Assembly (NCBI RefSeq): GCF_022836845.1
Contig: NZ_JAJNNZ010000017.1
Coordinates: 17,077 to 81,076, forward strand
Source of the DNA: Vibrio gelatinilyticus
GTDB taxonomy: Bacteria; Pseudomonadota; Gammaproteobacteria; Enterobacterales; Vibrionaceae
Reading direction: 5' to 3'
Length of the DNA stretch: 64,000 nt
Shown: piece after piece, positions 1-8,876 of the stretch
How the letters are laid out: the number at the start of each line of letters is the position of its first letter
How positions within the stretch are numbered: position 1 is the stretch's first letter
Position numbers and translations under genes: made by a program
The notes under the pieces: generated by a model
Seen by the model: only the letters and a program-made list of their open reading frames with translations
Databases searched by the model: none
What the model was told of the DNA's origin: nothing

Positions 1-123
1 TCCAGCGTAAATAGTGCTTTGCCTCATAGTTTCATTAAGGTATGTTCAAAGATTCATCTTGCTACTCGCAGGATTAAAAACCGAAAAGATATGACAAGTG
101 AACACAATGAACTAGGTACAACA

Positions 124-1374
124 ATGCAATTTTCAAAGTTTGGTGAAAAATTTAATCGTTACTCCGGCATTACCCAATTGATGGATGATCTTAATGATGG
201 TCTACGTACGCCAGGTGCCATTATGCTCGGTGGAGGCAACCCTGCTGCCATTCCAGCCATGCTCGAGTACTTTCACCAAGCCAGTGCCGATATGCTTGCC
301 AGCGGCGATCTCGTGGCCGCCATGGCCAACTACGATGGTCCCCAGGGTAAAGATGCCTTTGTTAAAGCACTTGCAAAGCTGCTGCACGACACTTATGGCT
401 GGGATATTACAGAGAAAAACATCAGTCTAACCAATGGCAGTCAAAGTGGCTTTTTCTATCTGTTTAATCTGCTTGCAGGCCAGCAGACAGACGGCTCACA
501 CAAAAAGATTCTCTTGCCCATCGCACCGGAATATATTGGCTACGGTGATGCTGGGATTAACGAAGATATCTTTGTCTCTTATCACCCTGACATTGAACTA
601 CTTGAGGGTGGACTCTTCAAGTACCATGTCGATTTTGAACACCTCGAAATTGATGACTCGGTGGCGGCGATTTGCGCTTCGCGCCCTACCAACCCGACAG
701 GCAACGTACTGACTGACGCAGAGATCCACAAGCTAGATAAACTGGCGCGTGAGAATAACATTCCACTTATCATCGATAACGCCTACGGTCTGCCGTTCCC
801 AAACATCATCTTTGAAGATGTAGAACCGTTTTGGAACGACAATACGATCCTGTGTATGAGCCTGTCTAAGTTGGGATTACCGGGTTTACGCTGCGGCATT
901 GTCATTGCCAGTGAAGAGATCACTCAAGCGATGACCAATATGAATGGCATTATTAGCCTTGCACCAGGTAGCTTTGGTCCAGCTCTTGCTAACCATATGA
1001 TTGAAAAAGGTGATTTGCTTGAATTGAGCTCCAATGTGATCAAGCCGTTCTATCAGCAAAAATCACAGCGCGCCGTCGAATTGCTGCAAGCGGCGATTAC
1101 TGACCCACGTTTTCGTATTCACAAACCGGAAGGTGCCATCTTCTTATGGCTTTGGTTTGATGCGTTGCCAATTACCACTATGGAGCTGTATCAACGCCTT
1201 AAAGACCGTGGCGTATTGATAGTTCCGGGTGAGTACTTCTTTATTGGCCAAGAAGATGAATGGGATCATGCTCACCAGTGTCTGCGCATGAACTATGTAC
1301 AAGATGACGACAAGATGCAAAAAGGCATCGCGATAATCGCAGAAGAAGTCGCAAAAGCCTATAAACAAGCCTAA
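124..1374 (+). CDS. avtA: Valine--pyruvate aminotransferase AvtA
   Basis: PLP-dependent cytosolic transaminase that interconverts valine plus pyruvate with 2-ketoisovalerate plus alanine, linking branched-chain and alanine synthesis. The 416-residue protein has the class I/II aminotransferase order: NPTG at about 190-193, the PLP-binding Asp in IIDNAYG (about 218) and the Schiff-base Lys in SLSKLGLPGLR (about 249). The frame is open upstream from position 19, but the start at 124 (MQFSKFGEKFNRYSG) gives the usual family length and N-terminus and has AGG about 9 nt ahead. It stands alone and is followed by a terminator shared with the convergent ibpA. It is functionally related to the ilv operon at 33-39 kb, but not linked to it. 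Confidence 0.93.
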   Translation: MQFSKFGEKFNRYSGITQLMDDLNDGLRTPGAIMLGGGNPAAIPAMLEYFHQASADMLASGDLVAAMANYDGPQGKDAFVKALAKLLHDTYGWDITEKNISLTNGSQSGFFYLFNLLAGQQTDGSHKKILLPIAPEYIGYGDAGINEDIFVSYHPDIELLEGGLFKYHVDFEHLEIDDSVAAICASRPTNPTGNVLTDAEIHKLDKLARENNIPLIIDNAYGLPFPNIIFEDVEPFWNDNTILCMSLSKLGLPGLRCGIVIASEEITQAMTNMNGIISLAPGSFGPALANHMIEKGDLLELSSNVIKPFYQQKSQRAVELLQAAITDPRFRIHKPEGAIFLWLWFDALPITTMELYQRLKDRGVLIVPGEYFFIGQEDEWDHAHQCLRMNYVQDDDKMQKGIAIIAEEVAKAYKQA

Positions 1375-1390
1375 TGAGTAACGGAAAACT

Positions 1391-1417
1391 AAAAAGAGCG
1401 CCTAATGGCGCTCTTTC
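1391..1417. terminator. Bidirectional terminator between avtA and ibpA
   Basis: Perfect hairpin GAGCGCC-TAAT-GGCGCTC with an A-run on the left and a T-run on the right, so it can end both avtA (plus) and ibpA (minus). Confidence 0.85.
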
Positions 1418-1441
1418 ACTCTTCATAACAGAGCCGACTGA

Positions 1442-1876
1442 CTAGCCTTCAATCAGTTTGTCGCTACCAATCTCGATTTTACGCGGTTTCATTGCTTCGG
1501 GGATCTCTCGCTCAAGATCAATGTGCAAAAGACCGTTTTCCATGCTTGCGCCTACCACTTTAACGTAGTCTGCCAATTGGAATTTACGCTCGAAATCGCG
1601 CTCTGCGATGCCTTGATATACATAACTCTTACCTTCTTCAGCCTTACGCTCACCTTTAACGATCAGCATATTCTCTTTCTGAGTAAGATCGAGCTGATTT
1701 TCAGCAAAACCCGCCACCGCCATTGTGATGCGGAAATGGTTCTCATCCTGTTGCTCGATATTGTATGGAGGGTAACCGCCAGGAGAATTTTTCGCTGTGT
1801 TCGCTTCCATCATGTTGAATAGACGATCGAAGCCAATTGCGTTGCGGTATAAAGGAGTGAAATCTACAGTTCTCAT
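1442..1876 (-). CDS. ibpA: Small heat-shock protein IbpA (Hsp20)
   Basis: ATP-independent holdase that binds unfolding proteins in the cytoplasm and passes them to DnaK/ClpB. The 144-residue protein begins MRTVDFTPLYRNAIGFDRLF, as IbpA-type Hsp20s do. It has a central alpha-crystallin domain (about 35-125) and a C-terminal I-E-I (KIEIGSD) of the I-x-I type used in oligomer assembly. It is monocistronic. Control looks two-layered: a sigma-32-type promoter at 2129-2157 and a thermometer hairpin that sequesters the Shine-Dalgarno at 1881-1902, separated by a roughly 245-nt leader. Only one ibp gene is present here, whereas enteric bacteria carry ibpAB. Confidence 0.94.
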   Translation of the reverse strand: MRTVDFTPLYRNAIGFDRLFNMMEANTAKNSPGGYPPYNIEQQDENHFRITMAVAGFAENQLDLTQKENMLIVKGERKAEEGKSYVYQGIAERDFERKFQLADYVKVVGASMENGLLHIDLEREIPEAMKPRKIEIGSDKLIEG

Positions 1877-1880
1877 AATG

Positions 1881-1902
1881 CTATCCTCATAGTAAGCAAT
1901 AG
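1881..1902 (-). promoter_or_regulatory. ROSE-like RNA thermometer over the ibpA ribosome site
   Basis: On the mRNA strand the last leader hairpin is CUAUUGCU-UACUAUG-AGGAUAG. CUAU pairs with AUAG, U with G, and CU with AG, leaving one unpaired G opposite the Shine-Dalgarno AGGA. This U-U-G-C-U strand with a bulged G facing the SD is the hallmark of ROSE elements in front of Hsp20 genes. Pairing was seen by eye; the temperature response is inferred from the family. Confidence 0.8.
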
Positions 1903-2128
1903 TCTTAGCCGTGAGTGTTCACCAACACCAAGTTCATAATTAGATGCAATGACGACTAAGGGATTTATCCACCACTCCACTGACAGCCTTGCTGTTCGGG
2001 GACGTAGCAACAAATCATATTTTTTTAAGTGTGCCGTTAAAGTTATCCTCCACTGAGCGATACTTTGCTGGCGTCTAAAAGGTCTGTTTCTTCTCTCTTG
2101 AGCAAGACAGCTCCCTCTTCACAACTAG

Positions 2129-2157
2129 ATATAGGGATGGCGAAAATCGCTTTCAAG
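2129..2157 (-). promoter_or_regulatory. Sigma-32-type promoter of ibpA
   Basis: On the minus strand CTTGAAA is followed after 14 nt by CCCTATAT, close to the sigma-32 consensus (CTTGAAA, 11-16 nt, CCCCATNT). It implies a leader of roughly 245 nt before the ibpA start. Confidence 0.82.
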
Positions 2158-2205
2158 TCATTTTCTTAAATTATTTTTATAATGGTTATTTTTCATAGCG
2201 TTAAA

Positions 2206-2236
2206 AACAAAAAAAGACCGTCATCAGTGACAGTCT
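2206..2236 (-). terminator. Terminator downstream of gyrB
   Basis: On the minus strand AGACTGTCA-CTGA-TGACGGTCT is followed by TTTTTTTGTTTTT. It lies 125 nt past the gyrB stop and closes the dnaA-dnaN-recF-gyrB cluster. Confidence 0.85.
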
Positions 2237-2360
2237 TCTCTGTATTAGATTGTTTTATTAAAGCTGGATGGGCTTAGTTCAAGGAGAAGGCGCGCAGTTT
2301 ATAATCATAAATGAGCACCTTCGACACGGAAATCGGTTCACCCAGCGAAGAGAAATCAAT

Positions 2361-4778
2361 CTAAACGTCTAGGTTGGCTACTTTAAGTGCGTTTTCTTCA
2401 ATGAAGTTACGACGAGGTTCTACTTGATCACCCATTAGCGTGGTGAACAGCTGGTCTGCACCGACAGCGTCTTCAATGGTTACTTGCATCATGCGGCGTG
2501 TTTCCGGATCCATCGTAGTTTCCCACAGCTGATCTGGGTTCATCTCACCAAGTCCTTTATAACGTTGCAAAGACAGGCCGCGACGCGATTCTTTGATCAG
2601 CCAGTCTAAGGCTTCGACAAAGTTGCTCACAGCTTGCTTACGCTCACCACGCTTGATGTAAGCACCGTCTTCAATCAAGCCATCTAGAGCTTCCGCTAGA
2701 TCGGCTAACTTGCCGTACTCTTTCGAGCTTAGCAAATCGACACTAATAACATGTTCGTGAGTCACACCATGAGTGCGGACCACCAACTTAGGCAGATTCA
2801 CACCTAGCTCAGTATGTTGCTCAACCTCAAGGTTATATTGACTAGCTCCAACTTCTTTTGCGTTAAGCTGAGTGACCAGTTGATTACCCCATGCTTCAAC
2901 AGCTGCCGCATCATGACACTGCTCAGCTGTGAGTCGAGGCATGTAAATAAATTCATGCACCAAAGAACGTGGGAAGCGGCGGCTCATACGATCCACCAGC
3001 TTAATGCCGGAATTGTATTGCTTAACCAATTGCTCTAGAGCCTCACCGGCTAGCGCTGGGGCGTCGGCATTGACGTGCAAAGCGGCATTATCCAGAGCCA
3101 AAGAGACTTGATACTGATTCATAGCGTCTTCATCTTTGATGTACTGCTCTTGCTTGCCTTTCTTCACTTTATAGAGTGGTGGCTGAGCAATATAGATATA
3201 GCCACGTTCAATAAGTTCTGGCATTTGACGATAAAAGAACGTCAACAATAGAGTGCGAATGTGAGAACCATCGACGTCCGCATCGGTCATGATAATGATG
3301 TTATGGTAACGCAGTTTATCTGGGTTATATTCGTCGCGGCCGATACCACAACCTAGCGCGGTAATCAGCGTGGCAACCTCTTGAGAAGACAACATCTTGT
3401 CGAAGCGAGCTTTCTCAACGTTAAGGATTTTACCTTTAAGAGGAAGAATCGCCTGGTTCTTACGGTTACGGCCTTGTTTTGCGGAGCCGCCTGCCGAATC
3501 ACCCTCCACTATGTACAGTTCAGAAAGCGCTGGGTCTTTCTCTTGGCAGTCTGCCAGCTTACCTGGAAGGCCAGCTAGGTCGAGAGCGCCTTTACGACGA
3601 GTCATTTCACGCGCTTTACGTGCAGCATCACGAGCTCGCGCAGCATCGATAATTTTAGTACAAACAATCTTTGCTTCACCCGGGTTCTCAACGAGGAACT
3701 CAGACAGTTTCTCACCCATCGCAGACTCAACCGCTGATTTCACTTCAGAAGAAACCAACTTGTCTTTAGTTTGGCTTGAGAACTTAGGATCAGGCACTTT
3801 CACCGAAACGATAGCCGTTAGACCTTCACGAGCATCATCGCCGGAAGTCGCTGTTTTCGCTTTCTTGGAAAAGCCTTCTTTGTCCATAAAACTGTTTAGT
3901 GTACGTGTCAATGCAGCACGGAAGCCAGCAAGGTGCGTACCACCATCACGTTGAGGGATGTTGTTGGTAAAGCAGTAAATATTTTCTTGATAACCATCAT
4001 TCCATTGCATCGCGACTTCAACGGTAATGCCATCTTCACGCTCAAAATCGAAATGGAAGATTTTTTGAATGATCGGTGTTTTATTGGTGTTAAGGTGTTC
4101 AACGAACGCCTGGATACCACCTTCAAACATGAAGTGATCCATTTTGTCTTCTTCACGCTCGTCGATAAGCTTAATCGATACACCAGAGTTAAGGAACGAC
4201 AGCTCACGCAAGCGCTTCGCTAAAATGTCGTAATGAAACTCAACGTTAGAGAACGTTTCTTCACTTGGCCAGAAGCGGATTTCAGTACCCGTTGTCTCTG
4301 TCTGACCAACAACTGATAATGGGCCTTGAGGCTCACCGTGATGATACGTTTGCGAGTGAATTTCTCCACCACGATTAATCGTGAGCGTCACTTGCTTAGA
4401 CAATGCGTTAACCACCGACACACCAACACCGTGCAGTCCACCCGATACTTTGTATGAGTTATCATCGAACTTACCACCGGCGTGAAGTACCGTCATGATA
4501 ACTTCTGCAGCCGATACTTTTTCTTCTTGATGCATTTCTGTCGGGATACCACGGCCATCATCGCGAACCGAGACCGAGTTGTCCTCATGAATAGTCACAA
4601 TGATGTCATTACAGTGACCTGCCAACGCTTCATCAATTGAGTTATCCACCACCTCAAAAACCATGTGGTGCAGACCGGTCCCATCGTCAGTGTCGCCGAT
4701 GTACATACCTGGACGCTTACGTACCGCATCCAGACCCTTTAGTACCTTAATACTCGATGAATCGTAGTTCTGTGACAT
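2361..4778 (-). CDS. gyrB: DNA gyrase subunit B
   Basis: ATPase subunit of gyrase, which with GyrA introduces negative supercoils and removes positive ones ahead of replication forks. The protein has 805 residues, the usual gamma-proteobacterial length. Visible features in order are the GHKL ATPase fold (EVVDNSIDEALAG near the N-terminus, then DGRGIP and the GLHGVGVSVVNALS lid), the transducer domain, the TOPRIM domain with EGDSAGGSAKQGR and the metal-binding DADVDGSHI, and the long GyrB insert before the C-terminal QRYKGLGEMN. It is last in dnaA-dnaN-recF-gyrB, 18 nt after recF. The stop is TAG, and the frame stays open for about 28 further codons (see findings). Confidence 0.98.
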   Translation of the reverse strand: MSQNYDSSSIKVLKGLDAVRKRPGMYIGDTDDGTGLHHMVFEVVDNSIDEALAGHCNDIIVTIHEDNSVSVRDDGRGIPTEMHQEEKVSAAEVIMTVLHAGGKFDDNSYKVSGGLHGVGVSVVNALSKQVTLTINRGGEIHSQTYHHGEPQGPLSVVGQTETTGTEIRFWPSEETFSNVEFHYDILAKRLRELSFLNSGVSIKLIDEREEDKMDHFMFEGGIQAFVEHLNTNKTPIIQKIFHFDFEREDGITVEVAMQWNDGYQENIYCFTNNIPQRDGGTHLAGFRAALTRTLNSFMDKEGFSKKAKTATSGDDAREGLTAIVSVKVPDPKFSSQTKDKLVSSEVKSAVESAMGEKLSEFLVENPGEAKIVCTKIIDAARARDAARKAREMTRRKGALDLAGLPGKLADCQEKDPALSELYIVEGDSAGGSAKQGRNRKNQAILPLKGKILNVEKARFDKMLSSQEVATLITALGCGIGRDEYNPDKLRYHNIIIMTDADVDGSHIRTLLLTFFYRQMPELIERGYIYIAQPPLYKVKKGKQEQYIKDEDAMNQYQVSLALDNAALHVNADAPALAGEALEQLVKQYNSGIKLVDRMSRRFPRSLVHEFIYMPRLTAEQCHDAAAVEAWGNQLVTQLNAKEVGASQYNLEVEQHTELGVNLPKLVVRTHGVTHEHVISVDLLSSKEYGKLADLAEALDGLIEDGAYIKRGERKQAVSNFVEALDWLIKESRRGLSLQRYKGLGEMNPDQLWETTMDPETRRMMQVTIEDAVGADQLFTTLMGDQVEPRRNFIEENALKVANLDV

Positions 4779-4796
4779 GAGTTACTCTCTCACTAT

Positions 4797-5876
4797 TTAT
4801 CCTTGCTCTATTGTGCCATGTTCCACATGAAACATCTTGCCATTTTCGTCGATCATGTCGACAACCTGACTTTCGGTAATAGAGCTTACAAAAACTTGAG
4901 CCTTCGTCTGTTTTAAGTAATCCGCTAAGCGTTTACGACGTTGACTATCTAATTCTGAAGCAAAGTCATCTATCAAATAAATGCTCTGCTTTCCGGTTAA
5001 CTGAGCGAGATGTTGGCCTTGCGCCAAACGCAAAGCACACATCATCAACTTCAATTGACCACGAGACAACACATCCTCTACGGGCGTATTGTTGACCTTA
5101 ATTCTTAAATCGGCTTTGTTGGGACCGCTAAACGTATATCCAAGCGACTGATCACGCTCGAAGTTTTTTTCTAGCAACGCATCATAAGACGTGTCTTTAT
5201 CCCAGCCGCGGTAATAACCGAGTTTAATTTCAAACTCGGGTAAAAATGCTTGGCACATTTCTTCTGCCAACGGTTGCATTTGAGCAACATAAGCACGCCG
5301 CCAGCTGTCTATTTGTTCAGCCAGTTGCGCTAACTGACGATCCCAATACTGCATTTCTCGATAGCCCAATGCATTTTTGAGTAAGGCATTTCGTTGTTTG
5401 TTGAGCCGCTTAAATCGACCCCAAGCTTCATAAAACCCCACTTCGGAGTGAAAAACGCCCCAATCAATAAAAGCACGTCGGTGCTTTGGCCCATCGGTCA
5501 ATAAATCAAACCCTTCGGGATGAATCAACTGCAGCGGTAGCACTTGCGCTAACTGTGCCAGTTTTTGCCCAGATTGACCGCCTATTTTAACCTCTGTTGA
5601 GCCATTGCGCTGCTTATTAATGCCAATTGGTAGCTCAAATTGATCCGAGTTCAAAAAACGGCCATGAATAAACAGTTCTGGGCACTCATTTTGAATCACT
5701 CGGCTGGTGAGCGAGCTCTTAAATGAGCGACCATGACCCAGCATATAAATCGCTTCGAGCAAGCTGGTTTTGCCACTTCCATTAGGGCCAATAATAAAGT
5801 TAAAGCCTGTAGATAACTGAATATCACAGGCTTTAATATTACGAAATTGCTGAACGACTAATCGCGTTAGAGGCAT
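4797..5876 (-). CDS. recF: DNA replication and repair protein RecF
   Basis: SMC-like ATPase that with RecO and RecR loads RecA at ssDNA gaps and helps stalled forks restart. The 359-residue protein carries Walker A GPNGSGKTS (30-38), the ABC-type signature near LSRGQLKLM and a Walker B YLIDDFASELD towards the C-terminus. The gene sits between dnaN and gyrB with gaps of 14 and 18 nt, so co-transcription is likely. Its 3' end contains a 16-mer (4819-4834) resembling the ParB site parS, described separately. Confidence 0.97.
   Translation of the reverse strand: MPLTRLVVQQFRNIKACDIQLSTGFNFIIGPNGSGKTSLLEAIYMLGHGRSFKSSLTSRVIQNECPELFIHGRFLNSDQFELPIGINKQRNGSTEVKIGGQSGQKLAQLAQVLPLQLIHPEGFDLLTDGPKHRRAFIDWGVFHSEVGFYEAWGRFKRLNKQRNALLKNALGYREMQYWDRQLAQLAEQIDSWRRAYVAQMQPLAEEMCQAFLPEFEIKLGYYRGWDKDTSYDALLEKNFERDQSLGYTFSGPNKADLRIKVNNTPVEDVLSRGQLKLMMCALRLAQGQHLAQLTGKQSIYLIDDFASELDSQRRKRLADYLKQTKAQVFVSSITESQVVDMIDENGKMFHVEHGTIEQG
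4819..4834. other. parS-like 16-mer inside recF
   Basis: TGTTCCACATGAAACA matches the ParB-site consensus TGTTTCACGTGAAACA at 14 of 16 positions; the differences are C for T at position 5 and A for G in the central CACGTG. It lies in the last codons of recF, about 11 kb from the origin. Whether ParB binds this variant is unknown; the centre mismatch argues for caution. Confidence 0.4.
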
Positions 5877-5890
5877 TATTCGTCTCTAAC

Positions 5891-6991
5891 TTACAAACGA
5901 ATTGGCATCACCACATACATGGCACTGTCATCTTCGCTATTTTCTATCAATGCGCTGGCATTGGCATTCGACATAGAAACCCTAACCTTCTCACAACGTA
6001 AGGTGTTGAGGACATCCAATACATAAGAAACATTAAAACCGATTTCTAGAGCATCGCCCTGATAGCTAACATCCAGCATTTCTTCGGCTTCTTCTTGCTC
6101 TGGGTTGTTGGCAGTTATGCGCATTTCGCTGTCAGCAAGATTGACCCGAACACCGCGAAATTTTTCATTCGACAATATAGCGGCACGGGAAAAAGCTTGG
6201 CGAAGTTCATCGCACCCAGCTTCTAAAAACTTGTCGGTATTTTGAGGTAATACGCGGCGATAATCGGGAAAACGGCCATCAACTAACTTGCTGGTAAAGA
6301 CAAAGTTGTTCACTTCGGCGCGGATATTTGAGCCACCGATTTGTAGCGTTACAGGTTGCTCTGGCGCATCAAGCAGTTTGGATAGCTCTTGAACCCCTTT
6401 ACGAGGAACAATGATCTGCTTTTGTTCGAATGCACTTGGTAGCAACACCTGAGACACCGCCATACGGTGACCATCAGTCGCAACACTGCGCAGCGTGGTG
6501 TCTTCTATCTCAAACAGCATACCGTTGAGGTAATAGCGCACGTCTTGATTCGCCATCGAAAACTGGGTCTTATCAATCAGCCCTTTCAGTTCGGCTTGAG
6601 TGACCGTGACCTCAGCTTCTTGGTGCCAGTCTTCAATATTAGGAAAATCACTAGCAGGTAGTGTCGACAACGAGAAGCGACTACGCGCTGAACGTACTTG
6701 AACGCGGTCCCCTTCCAATACAATGGTGATTGTCGACTCATCAGGAAGTCCACGACAGATATCAAGAAACTTGCGCGAAGGCACTGTAATACTGCCCGCT
6801 TCAAAATCACTTTCTAAGGCGATTTTACCTATGAGTTCAACTTCCAAATCAGTCGCGGTTATGGACAAAACACCATCGGCGACTTTAATCAGCAAATTAC
6901 CTAAAATCGGTAAGGTGGGACGACCACCTAGAGCACCAGAGACCTGCTGAAGTGGTTTAATAAGATGTTGACGTTCAATAGTAAATTTCAT
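5891..6991 (-). CDS. dnaN: DNA polymerase III beta sliding clamp
   Basis: Ring-shaped dimeric clamp that tethers DNA polymerase III and other partners to DNA. The 366-residue product begins MKFTIERQHLIKPLQQVSGA, the standard clamp N-terminus, and ends in YVVMPIRL, the usual M-P-x-R-L tail next to the hydrophobic binding cleft. The open frame extends 13 codons further upstream (to 7030), but the chosen start matches family length and follows GAAGAG. It lies between dnaA (86 nt away) and recF (14 nt). Confidence 0.97.
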   Translation of the reverse strand: MKFTIERQHLIKPLQQVSGALGGRPTLPILGNLLIKVADGVLSITATDLEVELIGKIALESDFEAGSITVPSRKFLDICRGLPDESTITIVLEGDRVQVRSARSRFSLSTLPASDFPNIEDWHQEAEVTVTQAELKGLIDKTQFSMANQDVRYYLNGMLFEIEDTTLRSVATDGHRMAVSQVLLPSAFEQKQIIVPRKGVQELSKLLDAPEQPVTLQIGGSNIRAEVNNFVFTSKLVDGRFPDYRRVLPQNTDKFLEAGCDELRQAFSRAAILSNEKFRGVRVNLADSEMRITANNPEQEEAEEMLDVSYQGDALEIGFNVSYVLDVLNTLRCEKVRVSMSNANASALIENSEDDSAMYVVMPIRL

Positions 6992-7077
6992 AGATGACTC
7001 TTCGCAAACGGGGCATTCCATGCCACTCAATTTCTTGATATTTCTAACTAGGGATAATTATAGTGATTGTCTATTGA

Positions 7078-8481
7078 TTAGGAAGACAGCGTACGAATTA
7101 AGTTAGAGTAATCTTCTTTGATATCATGGCTCTCTTCGCGCAACTGAGCAATCTTACGACACGCATGAAGAACCGTCGTATGGTCGCGACCACCAAAAGC
7201 ATCACCGATTTCAGGCAAGCTGTGGTTGGTGAGTTCTTTGGCGAGAGCCATAGCAAGTTGTCTTGGCCTGGCAACAGAGCGCGAACGACGTTTAGACAAG
7301 AGATCGGCCATTTTTATCTTGTAGTACTCGGCCACCGTTTTTTGAATATTGTCGATAGTGACAAGCTTTTCTTGCAGCGCAAGAAGATCTCGCAACGCTT
7401 CACGAACAAAATCAATGGTAATCGGACGACCAGTGAAGTTGGCATTGGCAATAACGCGGTTTAATGCTCCTTCAAGCTCACGAACATTCGAACGCAGACG
7501 CTTGGCAATGAAGAAAGCCACTTCATCGGCCAGATGAATTTGGTGGTCTTCAGCCTTTTTCATCAAGATGGCAACGCGCGTTTCAAGCTCTGGCGGCTCG
7601 ATAGCAACGGTTAAACCCCAGCCAAAGCGAGATTTAAGGCGGTCTTCTACCCCATTAATTTCTTTAGGGTAACGGTCAGAGGTCAGAATGATTTGCTGGT
7701 TGCCTTCAAGTAGCGCATTAAAGGTATGGAAAAACTCTTCTTGAGAACGCTCTTTATTGGCAAAGAATTGGATATCATCGATAAGCAATGCATCAACACT
7801 GCGGTAATAACGTTTAAACTCTTCGATGGCATTATTCTGCAGCGCTTTTACCATATCCTGAACAAAACGCTCTGAGTGCATGTACACCACTTTAGCGTTA
7901 GGCTTGTTATCCACAATCGCATTGCCCACTGCGTGCAATAAGTGAGTTTTACCTAAACCAGTCCCGCCATACAAAAACAATGGGTTATATGCAGCTCCAG
8001 GGTTATCAGCCACCTGACGAGCAGCGGCTAGTCCAAGTTGGTTCGATTTACCTTCAACAAAATTGTTGAACTTGTGCTTCATATTCACATTTGAGCGGTG
8101 GTTAATATCGACGACTTCAGTCTCATTGTCCCACGTTTTATGAACAGGCTGACGAGCTTGTAATCGAGCAGGGCCGGATGACTCCGCAGCGACATCAGCT
8201 GCAGTACGCACAGGTTTTGGTGGTGGAGCAGATACAGGACGGCTACCGACTTCGAATCGTAGATTAGGTACGTCATGGCCACAGTATTCCATCAGTAATC
8301 GGTTAATACTGTTGAGATATTTATCGCGAACCCAATCCAAAACAAATCGGTTTGGCGCAAATAAAGTCAAGGTATTGTCATTGAGCTCGGCTTGTAGGGG
8401 TCTTACCCACATACTGAATTCGGTAGCTGGTAGCTCTTCTTGAAGCTGTTGCAGACACTGCAACCAAAGCGAAGATGACAC
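7078..8481 (-). CDS. dnaA: Chromosomal replication initiator DnaA
   Basis: AAA+ initiator that binds DnaA boxes at the origin, melts the unwinding region and loads DnaB. The 467-residue protein has the four expected domains: domain I (SLWLQCLQQLQEELPATEF, 4-22), a short Pro/Ala-rich linker (about 82-115), the AAA+ core with Walker A GGTGLGKT (172-179) and Walker B LLIDDIQFF, and the C-terminal helix-turn-helix with GGRDHTTVLHACRKI. It is first in the minus-strand replication cluster. DnaA-box-like sequences upstream (8531-8539 and 8587-8595) suggest autoregulation. The origin itself is 7 kb away, beside mnmG. Confidence 0.98.
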   Translation of the reverse strand: MSSSLWLQCLQQLQEELPATEFSMWVRPLQAELNDNTLTLFAPNRFVLDWVRDKYLNSINRLLMEYCGHDVPNLRFEVGSRPVSAPPPKPVRTAADVAAESSGPARLQARQPVHKTWDNETEVVDINHRSNVNMKHKFNNFVEGKSNQLGLAAARQVADNPGAAYNPLFLYGGTGLGKTHLLHAVGNAIVDNKPNAKVVYMHSERFVQDMVKALQNNAIEEFKRYYRSVDALLIDDIQFFANKERSQEEFFHTFNALLEGNQQIILTSDRYPKEINGVEDRLKSRFGWGLTVAIEPPELETRVAILMKKAEDHQIHLADEVAFFIAKRLRSNVRELEGALNRVIANANFTGRPITIDFVREALRDLLALQEKLVTIDNIQKTVAEYYKIKMADLLSKRRSRSVARPRQLAMALAKELTNHSLPEIGDAFGGRDHTTVLHACRKIAQLREESHDIKEDYSNLIRTLSS

Positions 8482-8876
8482 GATGCCCTCACTCTATTTA
8501 TTGGAAATGGGAAAGATTGCTAATTTTACCTGTTGATAACCAAGATCGCTAGTAAATGATCGTCATTCCGGTGAATAAGATCTAAGTTATTCACAAATTT
8601 GCGCACCGATTTGGCTAGATCCCCACAAGCAACCCTTATTTTACTCACATTTTCATTCACAATTACGCGATCAAAGCTGAACTAACTACGATCTCGATAA
8701 AGTCGTAAAGCTGTGTATAGTTCGGTGTTTAAACTGTTATTGTATAAACTATCAACAACATTATTAATTAGCACAAAATCAACCCTTACTTGGTTATGGA
8801 TAATAACAACTGGTTATTATCCATAACGTGTCAATAGACAGTAACATCTCACCCCATAAATAGGAGGAGTTGTACT
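8482..8876. promoter_or_regulatory. Divergent intergenic region between dnaA and the amino-acid importer
   Basis: This 395-bp AT-rich region must hold the promoters of dnaA (minus) and the binding-protein gene (plus). Visible: a perfect DnaA box TTATTCACA at 8587-8595 (plus), a one-mismatch box TTATCAACA at 8531-8539 (minus), three GATC sites in the dnaA-proximal part, and a long perfect inverted repeat at 8793-8827. An AGGAGG ribosome site precedes the ATG at 8877. I could not assign -35/-10 pairs with confidence. Confidence 0.6.
8793..8827. repeat. Perfect 15-bp inverted repeat with DnaA-box-like core
   Basis: Arms GTTATGGATAATAAC (8793-8807) and GTTATTATCCATAAC (8813-8827) are exact reverse complements around AACTG. 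Each arm contains TTATCCATA, one base from the DnaA box TTATCCACA. There is no T-run after it, so it is not a terminator. It lies 49 nt before the importer gene and could be an operator or a leader hairpin. Confidence 0.85.

Noticed and set aside
1903..2047. Short upstream ORFs in the ibpA leader (17 and 10 codons)
   Set aside because: No Shine-Dalgarno before either, and short frames are expected by chance in a 245-nt leader.
3397..3954. 185-codon frame antisense to gyrB
   Set aside because: Fully inside gyrB on the other strand, Ser/Arg/Pro-rich as expected for a shadow; no ribosome site of its own.
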